Both the position numbers and the translations under genes were made by a program. This document shows, in pieces, positions 7,388 through 15,702 of a DNA stretch of 64,000 nucleotides (position 1 is its first letter; each line of letters starts with the position of its first letter). Under the pieces are notes generated by a model. The model did not search any database, was not told the origin of the DNA, and saw only the letters and a list, made by a program, of their open reading frames with translations. Origin of the DNA: Flagellimonas amphidinii (GTDB taxonomy: Bacteria; Bacteroidota; Bacteroidia; Flavobacteriales; Flavobacteriaceae); NCBI RefSeq assembly GCF_013090115.1, contig NZ_JABFNN010000045.1, positions 1 through 64,000 on the forward strand, in the 5' to 3' direction.

Positions 7388-7424
7388 AAAAAGCACCGCC
7401 CTTTTTGGTGAAAGTAGCGGTGCA
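7388..7424 (-). terminator. hairpin terminator after creD
   Basis: On the minus strand GCACCGC pairs with GCGGTGC around a long loop and is followed by TTTTTAA. It sits 10 bp downstream of the creD stop. Confidence 0.7.
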
Positions 7425-7433
7425 ATAATTATA

Positions 7434-8792
7434 CTAAACTGGTTGTTGGGAATCAGACCAATCAATTTTTCTTGAAGTGAACATGATAACGCCCAGAATG
7501 ATGAACAGTCCAATGCTGCCAACCAATAAGGCGTAGTCTTCTAATTGAATGATTACAAAAATGAAGGCATATAAACTGAACATAGAACCTAAGATTAACA
7601 ATGTAAACTTTGGATGCTTTAAAATGGAACGGGAGTAAGTGGTAATCAGGGTGACCACGGATATTCCTGAAATCAGGTAAGCCACCAAATAGTTTTGATG
7701 TTCAGAAATTGATATAAGCAAGGTATAGAACATTACCAGGGCCAATCCGATCATCAAATATTGAAATGGGTGGATAGCAATTTTACTACTTATCTGAATG
7801 AGCAAAAATACTAGAAGTGTAAGCCCTATGATCATTAACCCATATTTACTGGTGCGTTCTGTTTTCTGATAATCATCAATGGGAACCAAAAATTCAGTGC
7901 CAAAAGAAAAATTGGTTAAGTCTGGAAGGTCATCAAAAAAATATTGTCCAAACCTTCGATTGGTTTCTAAAACTATCCATTGAGCCTCAAACCCATTTTC
8001 TGTAATTTTTTTGCCTTCTGTTTCAGGTAGAAAATTGCCATTAAAACTAGGAGAGTGCCAGTTGGATTTCATGGATACCCTTGTTTCCTTGCCAATGGGA
8101 ATAAATTGTAAAGTACTGCTCCCATTTATGGTAATATTGGATTCAAAGGAAAGTGTTTTTTCTTGTATTTCTTTCAGATTAGTTAGATGACCTGACTCCA
8201 AGGTGTTCATGTATAATTTGTCGAATTTGGGTTTTAGGACATAGGTTTTATCTCCAAGGGTCACCTTGACTGTATTACGGATACCCTTCAAGTTACTGGT
8301 TTTGAATAGAAGGGTGGCCTTGTCCCACAGGATGTCTTCAGCTTTGATTTCCTTAGAAGAAAAGTCAATCTGTGCAAATTTTCCCTTAATTTGATTTTCC
8401 GAAGAATAGACCACGGATTCATAGATCCCCCGTTCCAAAGGCTGTGTTTTTACTTCAGATACGATGTTAAGTTCCCATGGAAAAAAGTAGGCTATATGTC
8501 TTTGAGGCTTCTGGGAGGTTATGAAGGTCTTGGTTTTTTCGTCGTATACCTTTTCCTCAATATAAATATTATAAGGAACTTTTAAAATAGGTCCGTTGAG
8601 CACTACTTGACTTCCCCATTTGGTGTTTATTTCTTCAATGACCTCAGTTTGCCTGTATCCGCGTTCCTTAATTAAATCCTTTACAAAGGATAGGGGTATT
8701 AAAAGAATTAATAGAATAAATCCTACTAGCAGCATTCTGGCTGAAATTGATGTTCTGAACCAGTTTCCGAATTTTTGTCTTTTTTGTTGCAT
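7434..8792 (-). CDS. creD: CreD-like inner membrane protein
   Basis: 452 aa. An N-terminal transmembrane anchor (about residues 18-40, ARMLLVGFILLILLIPLSFV) is followed by the CreD signature KERGYRQTEVIEEINTKWGS and a GPILKVPY motif. A large periplasmic domain and five or so C-terminal membrane helices (from about residue 320) complete the typical CreD architecture and length. In enterobacteria CreD is controlled by CreBC and linked to envelope integrity; in Bacteroidota its job is unclear. Here it is the last gene of a membrane protein - winged-helix - creD operon, with a 17-bp operator 17 bp before its start. It is probably controlled by the adjacent regulator rather than by CreBC. Confidence 0.92.
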   Translation of the reverse strand: MQQKRQKFGNWFRTSISARMLLVGFILLILLIPLSFVKDLIKERGYRQTEVIEEINTKWGSQVVLNGPILKVPYNIYIEEKVYDEKTKTFITSQKPQRHIAYFFPWELNIVSEVKTQPLERGIYESVVYSSENQIKGKFAQIDFSSKEIKAEDILWDKATLLFKTSNLKGIRNTVKVTLGDKTYVLKPKFDKLYMNTLESGHLTNLKEIQEKTLSFESNITINGSSTLQFIPIGKETRVSMKSNWHSPSFNGNFLPETEGKKITENGFEAQWIVLETNRRFGQYFFDDLPDLTNFSFGTEFLVPIDDYQKTERTSKYGLMIIGLTLLVFLLIQISSKIAIHPFQYLMIGLALVMFYTLLISISEHQNYLVAYLISGISVVTLITTYSRSILKHPKFTLLILGSMFSLYAFIFVIIQLEDYALLVGSIGLFIILGVIMFTSRKIDWSDSQQPV

Positions 8793-8809
8793 GATGTTTA
8801 ATTAAAAGT

Positions 8810-8826
8810 ACTTTGAAATTCAAAGT
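8810..8826. promoter_or_regulatory. 17-bp operator upstream of creD
   Basis: ACTTTGAA/TTCAAAGT arms around a single central base, with flanking AGT on the left. The same element recurs at 9754-9770 before the first gene of the operon. The likely ligand is the winged-helix protein encoded between the two copies. Confidence 0.8.
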
Positions 8827-8841
8827 GTATGAATAAAAAAA

Positions 8842-9138
8842 TTATGTTTGATTTCTAATGATTTGTTCTAAAGCCTCAATATGTTTTTTAAATGATACTT
8901 TGCCGAGTTTGGTTGCCGAATACTTAGTATTGGGTTTTTTGCCAATAAAAGATTTTTCAATTTTAATGTAATTGGCATTTTCCAAGGTTTTGGTATGACT
9001 GGCAAGATTGCCGTCGGTTACTTCCAGTAGTTCTTTTAACCTATTAAAATCAACATTTTCATTGACCATAAGGATAGACATGATACCTAGACGTATTCTA
9101 TGGTCAAAAAGTTTGTTTATATTGTCAATGATGCCCAC
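8842..9138 (-). CDS. winged-helix transcriptional regulator of the creD operon
   Basis: 98 aa. A single winged helix-turn-helix of the ArsR/MarR-like type usually found next to creD in Bacteroidota: FDHRIRLGIMSILMVN (helix 1), VDFNRLKELLEVTDGNLASHTKTLENANYIKIEKSF (recognition helix around DGNLASHTKTLE) and a beta-wing with KPNTKYSATKLGK. No metal-binding Cys pair or sensor domain is seen, so the signal is unknown. It starts 6 bp after the upstream membrane-protein gene. Two copies of an ACTTTGAAwTTCAAAGT palindrome bracket the regulator gene and fit autoregulation. Confidence 0.9.
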   Translation of the reverse strand: MGIIDNINKLFDHRIRLGIMSILMVNENVDFNRLKELLEVTDGNLASHTKTLENANYIKIEKSFIGKKPNTKYSATKLGKVSFKKHIEALEQIIRNQT

Positions 9139-9144
9139 TAAATT

Positions 9145-9744
9145 CTATTTTTCTTTGGCATATAAAAGGCTTCCATAAATTATGTGGAATACCCCAAAAC
9201 CTATAATCCAAAACCAAAATCCATACCCGGGAAAAGCTGCGCAGATTAATCCTAAAATGATTTCGCCCATTCCAAGGTATTTGACATTGCCCAAGGTATA
9301 TTTTGAAGCATTCAATAGGGCAAGCCCATAAAAGATAAGCATTAAAGAAGCGGTAAGGCCATAATGTCGACTGTTTAATTTGATGAGTATATATATTCCA
9401 CCCGTAATAAGTGGAACTAGAAAATGGAACAAAAGTCGTTTTGTAGTTTCATCCCAAATTTTTTCATTATTCTTCTTAGCCTTGTTATTGGTCAGGAGAA
9501 AGGCTGTCACCACGCTTAAAATTGCCACACCTATCAATATAACTATGGTCATTCTAAAGTTCCAGCTATGTAAAACAACATAATCTTCTTTAGGGAGAAA
9601 AAACAAATAACCAATGGTAGCCCCTGTTATTGCATAGATACCTGCCATTATCCCGGATAGCCCACTGAGCGAAATAAAACGGGAAGACCGTTTCATCATA
9701 TCTTTGATTTGTGAGATATCTTCCAAGTATTTTTCTGAATCCAT
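9145..9744 (-). CDS. multi-pass membrane protein of unknown function, first gene of the creD operon
   Basis: 199 aa from ATG 9744. The longer frame to 9801 would run through the operator, so it is rejected. A short charged cytoplasmic N-terminus (MDSEKYLEDISQIKDMMKRSSRF) precedes about six transmembrane helices, with a soluble charged loop NNKAKKNNEKIWDETTKRL around residues 85-103. I recognise no enzyme motif. Close coupling to the winged-helix gene, 6 bp downstream, suggests it may sense or respond to the same envelope signal as CreD. The operator at 9754-9770 lies 9 bp before its start codon. Confidence 0.82.
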   Translation of the reverse strand: MDSEKYLEDISQIKDMMKRSSRFISLSGLSGIMAGIYAITGATIGYLFFLPKEDYVVLHSWNFRMTIVILIGVAILSVVTAFLLTNNKAKKNNEKIWDETTKRLLFHFLVPLITGGIYILIKLNSRHYGLTASLMLIFYGLALLNASKYTLGNVKYLGMGEIILGLICAAFPGYGFWFWIIGFGVFHIIYGSLLYAKEK

Positions 9745-9753
9745 TTTTAAAGT

Positions 9754-9770
9754 ACTTTGAATTTCAAAGT
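9754..9770. promoter_or_regulatory. 17-bp operator upstream of the creD operon
   Basis: ACTTTGAA/TTCAAAGT arms around one central base, the same element as at 8810-8826, with identical AGT flank on the left. It lies between the divergent membrane-protein gene (start 9744) and the DUF1801 gene (start 9824), so it may control both. Confidence 0.8.
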
Positions 9771-9823
9771 TAATACTTTTTGATATCAAAAAAAAAATCA
9801 ACAGAAAAGTTTTTATTTGACCT

Positions 9824-10189
9824 ATGAACCCAGCAGAGGACTATATTCTAAACCAGCCCGAACCTTTTAAAAGCATCTCATTGCAACTACAGGTTTTTAT
9901 TGAAACCTCTATTCCAGATTTGGAACTAAAGTTCAAGTACAGGATTCCCTATTATTATTTAGACGGAAAACCATTTTGTTATTTGAATGTTTCCTCCCAA
10001 AAAAAGTACGTGGATGTGGGATTTTGGAGTTCTGCCCACCTTACAGTTCATTTGGACAAAATGGTCACCGAAGGTAGAAAGGTCATGAAATCGCTACGTT
10101 ACCATCAATTAGTTGATATTGATGCCAAAGTTCTAATGGAGGTTTTGCAAGATGCTCAATCCGTTAATCACAAAGGTTTTTGGAAATAA
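9824..10189 (+). CDS. DUF1801 domain protein (YdhG/Fra-like fold)
   Basis: 121 aa and the usual size for single-domain DUF1801 proteins. Diagnostic parts are NPAEDYILNQPEPFKSISLQ, the core LKFKYRIPYYYLDGKPFCYL and VDVGFWSSAHL. The YdhG-like fold is related to frataxin-type iron-binding proteins, but the role of most members is unsettled. It is divergent from the creD operon, with the operator at 9754-9770 in the shared 79-bp spacer, and converges with the iron-uptake operon with only 2 bp between the stop codons. Confidence 0.88.
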   Translation: MNPAEDYILNQPEPFKSISLQLQVFIETSIPDLELKFKYRIPYYYLDGKPFCYLNVSSQKKYVDVGFWSSAHLTVHLDKMVTEGRKVMKSLRYHQLVDIDAKVLMEVLQDAQSVNHKGFWK

Positions 10190-10191
10190 TC

Positions 10192-11760
10192 TTAACCTTT
10201 GGATGGGTTGAGGTCTTTTTTCTTCTCTCCCAATTTAAAAAGCGAAACCCAAAGAGTCACAAGCCCAAGGACAAGCCATAGTAGATCTATCAAGAGCATA
10301 TGGTGGTGTCCGTCCAAATAACTTTTCCATAACCAGTTTCCAGTGGTCAATCCATTGGCAATCGGAACCAACAAGGCTAAAATGCTTCCAGAAATTAGGG
10401 TCCATTTATTGGTGAAGGCAATGTTATTTTTCACTATAAAGAAAATAGAACCAACCAACCAAATCGGAAAATAGGTGCGAAAGAAAAAGACCATATCTGG
10501 TTGAGGTACTAATTTTACCAAAATAAATTCTAGAGCTGTTACGGGATACATTGTTAAGCAAATGGCCATATAAATATTGGCCACTTGTTGGTTAAAGCGT
10601 CGCCGTTTTTCAGGGATATTTTTTTTATCACGGGCCACCAACCAAATCATGATACCGGATAAAATGACAAAACAGGAAATCAAACCAAGTATAAATGAGG
10701 CAACCCTTAGTCCATATCCTGCATAATCACCATAGTGAAGTCGAAACATTAGATTTTTGGCAGCATCCAAATACGAGTTGTTGGTAAGGGGCACTTTCTC
10801 TTCTACAATCGAAGCATCCGAGACTTTGTAAATACGATGTCCCAGCCCGTTCAGTTTGGAGGAATACCCCAAGTAACCACTAATGGATACGTGCATATTC
10901 TGATCCCCGTAATTGAATATATGTGTTTCGGTCACATTAAAATCTGGCCATTCTTCTTTCATTTGGATGATGAAGGGGTCTATGGAAATGGGCTGCTCCA
11001 ATTTTTCGTGCTGATATGCGTATTCGGGGTGGGTGTATTCCAAATCATCATATAGTTTATTTGCATCACCACCATACAATCCCATCACCACTGGAAGAAC
11101 TAAAATACCTTTGAGGAGGAAGAATGCCCCCGTTACCGCATAAACAAATTGAAAAGGAAATCCTATGACTCCTAAAGCCGTATGCGCATCGGTCCATAGC
11201 GCCTTGATTTTAGCCCATGGTCGAAACACAAAAAAGTTGGATACAATTTTATTCCAATGGACTAAAATTCCGGTTATGATCGCAAAAAGAAAGAAAAAAG
11301 CAACAAACCCAGCTAGATACCGACCATAAGGGTAGGGGATTTGGTCTAAAAAATGGAGTCGGTACAAAAACTCGCCCAAGTGATATGAGCTTGCATAGTC
11401 TTTTTCAGTTTTGTCTTCCGTATCCATGTAAAAGAAAACACGTGCTTGGTCCTTTTCAGAAGCCAAAGAATCCTTGGAAGCACCCAAATTGACATTTACA
11501 TTACGCTCATTGAAGTAATGCCGAATTTCAACATCCCTGCCATGTAGATTGTAGTTTTTTGAAATATCTGTCAAGTATTGGTCTACACTTCCCTTGATAG
11601 CATCGGATTGTGAAACATGATGGCCTTTTTGCCAGTTGGCAATTTCATCCCTAAAAAAAGAAAAAGAGCCTGCAAAAAAGATGACATATAGTGCAACACT
11701 TATTACGATGCCACTTACCGTATGAGTATGGAAAAGAATATTATAGCTACGATTTCCCAT
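10192..11760 (-). CDS. PepSY-associated membrane protein of the iron-uptake operon
   Basis: 522 aa from ATG 11760; the longer frame has no signal and would overlap the upstream gene. The start MGNRSYNILFHTHTVSGIVISVALYVIFFAGSF is the PepSY_TM N-terminus with the HTHTVSG histidines. A second block LWTDAHTALGVIGFPFQFVYAVTG and GHRIYKV..., LHYGDYAGYGLR give the family pattern. Additional membrane helices fill the C-terminus. Such proteins accompany TonB-dependent siderophore receptors and are thought to act as inner-membrane iron or siderophore reductases. It is the last gene of a five-gene operon, 2 bp after the DUF3649-like gene. Confidence 0.92.
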   Translation of the reverse strand: MGNRSYNILFHTHTVSGIVISVALYVIFFAGSFSFFRDEIANWQKGHHVSQSDAIKGSVDQYLTDISKNYNLHGRDVEIRHYFNERNVNVNLGASKDSLASEKDQARVFFYMDTEDKTEKDYASSYHLGEFLYRLHFLDQIPYPYGRYLAGFVAFFFLFAIITGILVHWNKIVSNFFVFRPWAKIKALWTDAHTALGVIGFPFQFVYAVTGAFFLLKGILVLPVVMGLYGGDANKLYDDLEYTHPEYAYQHEKLEQPISIDPFIIQMKEEWPDFNVTETHIFNYGDQNMHVSISGYLGYSSKLNGLGHRIYKVSDASIVEEKVPLTNNSYLDAAKNLMFRLHYGDYAGYGLRVASFILGLISCFVILSGIMIWLVARDKKNIPEKRRRFNQQVANIYMAICLTMYPVTALEFILVKLVPQPDMVFFFRTYFPIWLVGSIFFIVKNNIAFTNKWTLISGSILALLVPIANGLTTGNWLWKSYLDGHHHMLLIDLLWLVLGLVTLWVSLFKLGEKKKDLNPSKG

Positions 11761-11762
11761 GG

Positions 11763-12062
11763 TTATAGTATTGGATTGATTTGGTTGCCGAAATAGTAGA
11801 TAATACCTAACCCCAATGATATCAAAAGATAGATGCCCCAAGTTTTCCAACCGTTTTTGCCCAGAAAAGCAAGTACCATCATAATTGCCCATAAAATAAA
11901 AGCAGAAAAAGTGCTGGTAATGATAATGTTGACATGGTTGTACCAACTGGCCAAGGCCAAGTGAAACATAACCGCCACCAAATAACCGCCCAAGATAGCT
12001 GCAGTTATTTTAGCGGTTCGTTGCCATTTAGATGTGGTCAAATATTTTTTGTTAGCTGGCAT
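11763..12062 (-). CDS. small membrane protein, DUF3649-like
   Basis: 99 aa from ATG 12062, four bases after the upstream stop. Three to four transmembrane helices. The RTAKITAAILGGYLVAVMFHLALA segment (helix 1) resembles DUF3649 proteins, which travel with DUF3325 and PepSY proteins in iron-uptake operons. The family assignment is by pattern and position, not by a diagnostic motif. The gene is packed between the DUF3325-like and PepSY genes. Confidence 0.75.
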   Translation of the reverse strand: MPANKKYLTTSKWQRTAKITAAILGGYLVAVMFHLALASWYNHVNIIITSTFSAFILWAIMMVLAFLGKNGWKTWGIYLLISLGLGIIYYFGNQINPIL

Positions 12063-12066
12063 GGGA

Positions 12067-12399
12067 TTAAAACAATAGGGTTTCACAAATAAGTACAAAA
12101 AAGAAGGCCAATGATAGGGTTTTATAGCCCAATACCCGTAAAGGGGCCAATAAGACTATTAAACTGGAAAAGGTCATGAGCAGTATAAAAAAAGTGAGTG
12201 TGCCGGCTCCAAGACCCCACAACCAACAACTAAGTATCAAGGCAAGGACCATTAGGGCCAAACCTATATATTTTGATGGTTTAATATGGTTGTTCACCCA
12301 TTTTTCAAAACCTAATACCCCTACGAATGCCATTTTTTGTGAAGTGGCATATAGGAGATAAAAAGAAATAAAGATTAGAAAAGCAATACCAGTTATCAT
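12067..12399 (-). CDS. small membrane protein, DUF3325-like
   Basis: 110 aa with about four transmembrane helices: a first helix ITGIAFLIFISFYLLYATS, a charged loop around FEKWVNNHIKPSKYIG, and three further helices to the end. Size, topology and neighbours match DUF3325 proteins of siderophore-uptake operons. It starts 6 bp after the DUF4198 gene and is followed 4 bp later by the DUF3649-like gene. Confidence 0.75.
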   Translation of the reverse strand: MITGIAFLIFISFYLLYATSQKMAFVGVLGFEKWVNNHIKPSKYIGLALMVLALILSCWLWGLGAGTLTFFILLMTFSSLIVLLAPLRVLGYKTLSLAFFFVLICETLLF

Positions 12400-12405
12400 G
12401 GTGTT

Positions 12406-13119
12406 TTATTTGATACAATAAGTGGCACAATGCCAGACAAATTGATAATCTTTTTTATTATAAGTTCCAGGGACTTCCTCCTTTTTAGTGGTTTCCACAA
12501 TATATTTTGTTTCCCATGGCAAAGCGAATGATACCTGGCCTTCTTCATTTGTATGCAACGTTTTTGACCATAGGTCACTCACATAAATCTTAACCTCTTG
12601 ATTGGCAATGGGAGTTCCTTTATATAAAATCTGTAGTTTGATATTTTCTTCATCGGGTATTTGTTTAATGGCAATACCATTGGGGTTTTGTGCTTGGGTA
12701 TCCGCTTCATTTTTTCCGATTTTCACCTTGGCGGTGGCATGGTAGTGGGTTTTGAAAATACCAAAGTCGTATTGAGTATAGTCTATGACATCAATTTCAT
12801 CATTGTTGAGGACAACCGTATAAATACCATTTTCCCTAGGAACAAAATAAGTGGAATAGTAATCATCTTTGGCTTCAGGGGTAAGTTTGGTTTTGGAGCC
12901 ATCTGGAGCGATTACCCATAATTGAAATTTGGAGACTGCAGGAAAGGCTTCACCTTTTACTTTCTCAATGACTCCATAAGTATACTCTCCAAAATGTACT
13001 CGCATTTCATGTTTTTCTCCTAAAACTCCAGTTCCTTGGGTTTCAATCCATAAATAGTGTGCCTGGGCCGAAATACAGGCAAAAAAGAACATCAGGATAG
13101 TTAAAAATTGATTTTTCAT
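12406..13119 (-). CDS. periplasmic DUF4198 protein of the iron-uptake operon
   Basis: 237 aa. The signal peptide ends at SAQA (about residue 20) and the mature protein begins HYLWIETQ, the usual DUF4198 start with a His just after cleavage. Two Ig/carboxypeptidase-like beta segments follow (a turn AKDDYYSTYFVPRENGIYTVVL and GTPIANQEVKIYV), with a C-terminal VWHCATYCIK. DUF4198 proteins are linked to metal uptake and often lie next to TonB-dependent receptors; their exact role is not known. It is second in the operon, 88 bp after the receptor. Confidence 0.88.
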   Translation of the reverse strand: MKNQFLTILMFFFACISAQAHYLWIETQGTGVLGEKHEMRVHFGEYTYGVIEKVKGEAFPAVSKFQLWVIAPDGSKTKLTPEAKDDYYSTYFVPRENGIYTVVLNNDEIDVIDYTQYDFGIFKTHYHATAKVKIGKNEADTQAQNPNGIAIKQIPDEENIKLQILYKGTPIANQEVKIYVSDLWSKTLHTNEEGQVSFALPWETKYIVETTKKEEVPGTYNKKDYQFVWHCATYCIK

Positions 13120-13207
13120 GGTTGATTATGTTATTGGAAAACCCTTGGAGAAAAATCCCCAAGGGAATAATTAAAAAAACTAACTCAAAACTGAAACTAA
13201 CAACATA

Positions 13208-15547
13208 TTAGAAGGAATATGTAACCTTAAGTCTTCCATTGATGCCCGGTTCAGATTGCCAGTATAGGTAGTTGGCGTAGGAGGAACCCGAGTATAAATA
13301 TTCATCCAGAATGTTGTTCACGTTCAATTGCACTCTAAAATGGTCGTTTTGCCATGAAAGGGCACCATCCAATCTAAAGTAGTTGGGCAGTTCAGATTCA
13401 TTATCAGCACCCCATGCCCAAGTGGAACGTTCTATTTGGTATTGGTATCCAAGAGACAATCCAAAACCTTTAAGAGTTGATGCGTTATTAAAATTGTAAT
13501 TGAACCATGAGTTGGTCATATGCTTGGCATGACCTGCCACTCTGGTGCCAATATTATCAGGATTGGTATCCTCTGTGATTTCAACATTGGTATTGGCATA
13601 GTTGAGTACCACGCTAAGTTCTGGAGTTATCTGTCCTTGCATATCAAATTCGATTCCTTTGGACTGTACTTCTCCTAATTGAATAGAGAAATTGGGATCT
13701 TCTGGGTCAGCAACCAAAACATTCTGTTTGGTAATCAAGTAGGCACCCAAAGAGGTCCTTAATCTACCATCAAAGAATGACTTTTTAATTCCTCCTTCAA
13801 TATCATTTCCTTCTACCGGGTCAAATGTGTTTCCATTCCTATCAATTCCTGCGGAAGCAAGGAAAGATTGATCATAAAGTGCGTAAGCGGTCAATGATGG
13901 TATAATGTCAACACTAAGCCCCGCTCTTGGTGTCACTTTGGTATCATTTTCCCCCTTCCCATTAGTGCTCAGATGGGTATATCTTCCTGCCAAGGTAAGT
14001 CTAGCTTTTCCGTCCAAAAAGTTTATTTCATCCTGCGCGTAGTAAGAACGGTTGATAAAACCATAGTTGTAGGCATTTTCACGGTTTCTAACATCTACGG
14101 AACGGTCAAATTCTGGAAATACTGTATTACCATAAACCGGATTGTAAATATTGAAAGGTTGTGCAGGGTCATCAATAAGACCAAATTGGTTGAAATCGGC
14201 CCAATATTCTTTATCAGTAAAGTCAAAGCCTCCCATAATTTTGTGGGTTATGGCGCCAGTATTAAAACTACCATTGAGGTAAGCTTGAGCGTAGGTGCCC
14301 AATGAGAGTGCATCCCAAGCACTTGCGTAACGTACGGCATCACCAGTATCTCCATCAAATGACCATAGCCAAGTAGAATTTCCTTCTTGATCATATCTCA
14401 TGTGGGAAAATTGCCCTTCAATGCCCCAGTTATCTGAAAATTGATGAGAAAAATTAGCAAAGAGTGTCAATTCTTCAATGTCAGTTGGGCGATAGTTGTC
14501 ATCAGTATATTTGAAATCTCTGTCCAAACTGCCGTAGCCTTCGGAAACAGGACCAAAAACATAAGCTGAGCCAATAAATACTTCAGCTTCCTGAAGATTC
14601 ATTTCAGCAGTTAATGAGGTGTTTTCTGAAATATTGTAGGTAAATGATGGTGCTACACCATAACGGGTGGAGACCTCATTGCCTCTGTGTGTATCTCCGC
14701 TTTGGTACATAGCGTTGATGCGACCCAATAATTTTCCATTTTCAGTCAATTTTCCACTAGCATCTACCGTACCACGATAGAAATCAAAGCTACCTCCAGT
14801 TATGGATGCATTGGCAATAAAGTTTTCAGTAGGTTTTTTGGTGACGACATTATAAAATCCACCAGGCTCACCAGCGGACATCATGAATCCAGCAGGTCCT
14901 TTTACAAATTCAATACGCTCCACAAAGGCCATATCTTCTGAAAGAGGACCCCATGTATCCTGAAAATTAACACCATTTCTAAATGCAGGTAAACGGAACC
15001 CTCTCATGTTCACCCGGGCAAAATGTCCCCAGTGTTCTAACATCGTAACCCCACTTACGTTTCTAATTACACCTTCCATGATACTAGTTGCTTGTTGGTC
15101 ATTGAGCAATTCTGTACTCACAACCTGAATGTTCTGTGGAAGTTTTACTAATTCGGTTTTAAGTCTGAGTGAAGTGGAAGGGTCACGAGATACATATTTA
15201 GTATGTTGTCCTTCCAATACTACCTCGTTCAACTGTTGTTGAACTTCATTAAGACTTATATTTTGTTTGGTGGTTCTCCCAGCACTAACAGAAACCGTAA
15301 TCTCTTTGGAAGAGAACCCAACGGATGAAAAAATCAAGGTATAGGTACCTTGAGGCACTTGGGAAAATAGATAATTACCTTTTTTGTCAGTTACTGTTCC
15401 GTTAGATGTGCCAGAAATTTGAATGTTTACATCAGATAAAGGTTTGTTATCAGATGTGGTCACTTTTCCTGCAATGGATCCCTGCTGTGCATAGGTAATC
15501 GAACTTAATCCAAAAAAAAGGAGATACAAAAAATAGAATTTCTTCAT
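13208..15547 (-). CDS. TonB-dependent siderophore receptor
   Basis: 779 aa from ATG 15547, which opens on a signal peptide MKKFYFLYLLFFGLSSITYAQ. Residues about 22-105 form a carboxypeptidase-regulatory-like domain (GSIAGKVTTSDNKPLSDVNI), common in Bacteroidota receptors. The plug domain follows (LVKLPQNIQVVSTELLNDQQ, GVTMLEHWGHFARVNMRGF, FVKGPAGFM) and then a 22-strand-type barrel ending in GINGRLKVTYSF with a terminal aromatic. The PQNIQVVS and SGV plug pattern is that of ferrichrome/pyoverdine-type siderophore receptors. It heads the DUF4198/DUF3325/DUF3649/PepSY operon, and two Fur-box-like sites precede it. The ligand cannot be told. Confidence 0.93.
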   Translation of the reverse strand: MKKFYFLYLLFFGLSSITYAQQGSIAGKVTTSDNKPLSDVNIQISGTSNGTVTDKKGNYLFSQVPQGTYTLIFSSVGFSSKEITVSVSAGRTTKQNISLNEVQQQLNEVVLEGQHTKYVSRDPSTSLRLKTELVKLPQNIQVVSTELLNDQQATSIMEGVIRNVSGVTMLEHWGHFARVNMRGFRLPAFRNGVNFQDTWGPLSEDMAFVERIEFVKGPAGFMMSAGEPGGFYNVVTKKPTENFIANASITGGSFDFYRGTVDASGKLTENGKLLGRINAMYQSGDTHRGNEVSTRYGVAPSFTYNISENTSLTAEMNLQEAEVFIGSAYVFGPVSEGYGSLDRDFKYTDDNYRPTDIEELTLFANFSHQFSDNWGIEGQFSHMRYDQEGNSTWLWSFDGDTGDAVRYASAWDALSLGTYAQAYLNGSFNTGAITHKIMGGFDFTDKEYWADFNQFGLIDDPAQPFNIYNPVYGNTVFPEFDRSVDVRNRENAYNYGFINRSYYAQDEINFLDGKARLTLAGRYTHLSTNGKGENDTKVTPRAGLSVDIIPSLTAYALYDQSFLASAGIDRNGNTFDPVEGNDIEGGIKKSFFDGRLRTSLGAYLITKQNVLVADPEDPNFSIQLGEVQSKGIEFDMQGQITPELSVVLNYANTNVEITEDTNPDNIGTRVAGHAKHMTNSWFNYNFNNASTLKGFGLSLGYQYQIERSTWAWGADNESELPNYFRLDGALSWQNDHFRVQLNVNNILDEYLYSGSSYANYLYWQSEPGINGRLKVTYSF

Positions 15548-15557
15548 TATCAATCGG

Positions 15558-15580
15558 TTATTTAAAATTATTCTAAATAG
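15558..15580. promoter_or_regulatory. Fur-box-like site 1
   Basis: TTATTTA followed by AAATTAT and TTCTAAATAG: an inverted repeat of the ATTTA/TAAAT type known for Bacteroidota Fur sites. It lies 10 bp upstream of the receptor start codon. Iron repression is inferred from this and from the operon content. Confidence 0.55.
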
Positions 15581-15620
15581 ATGTCGTAAATGTATATCAG
15601 ACATTTATCCGATACAAATT

Positions 15621-15643
15621 TTATTTAGATTAATTACAAATAA
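15621..15643. promoter_or_regulatory. Fur-box-like site 2
   Basis: TTATTTAGA and TACAAATAA arms around a 5-bp centre, an imperfect palindrome of the same class as the site at 15558. It lies about 75 bp upstream of the receptor start, a likely promoter position. Confidence 0.55.
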
Positions 15644-15702
15644 TATTGTTAACTAAATGATAATGAGATCCTTGTGAATTGTTAAATAGGAAACAGGGAA
15701 CT

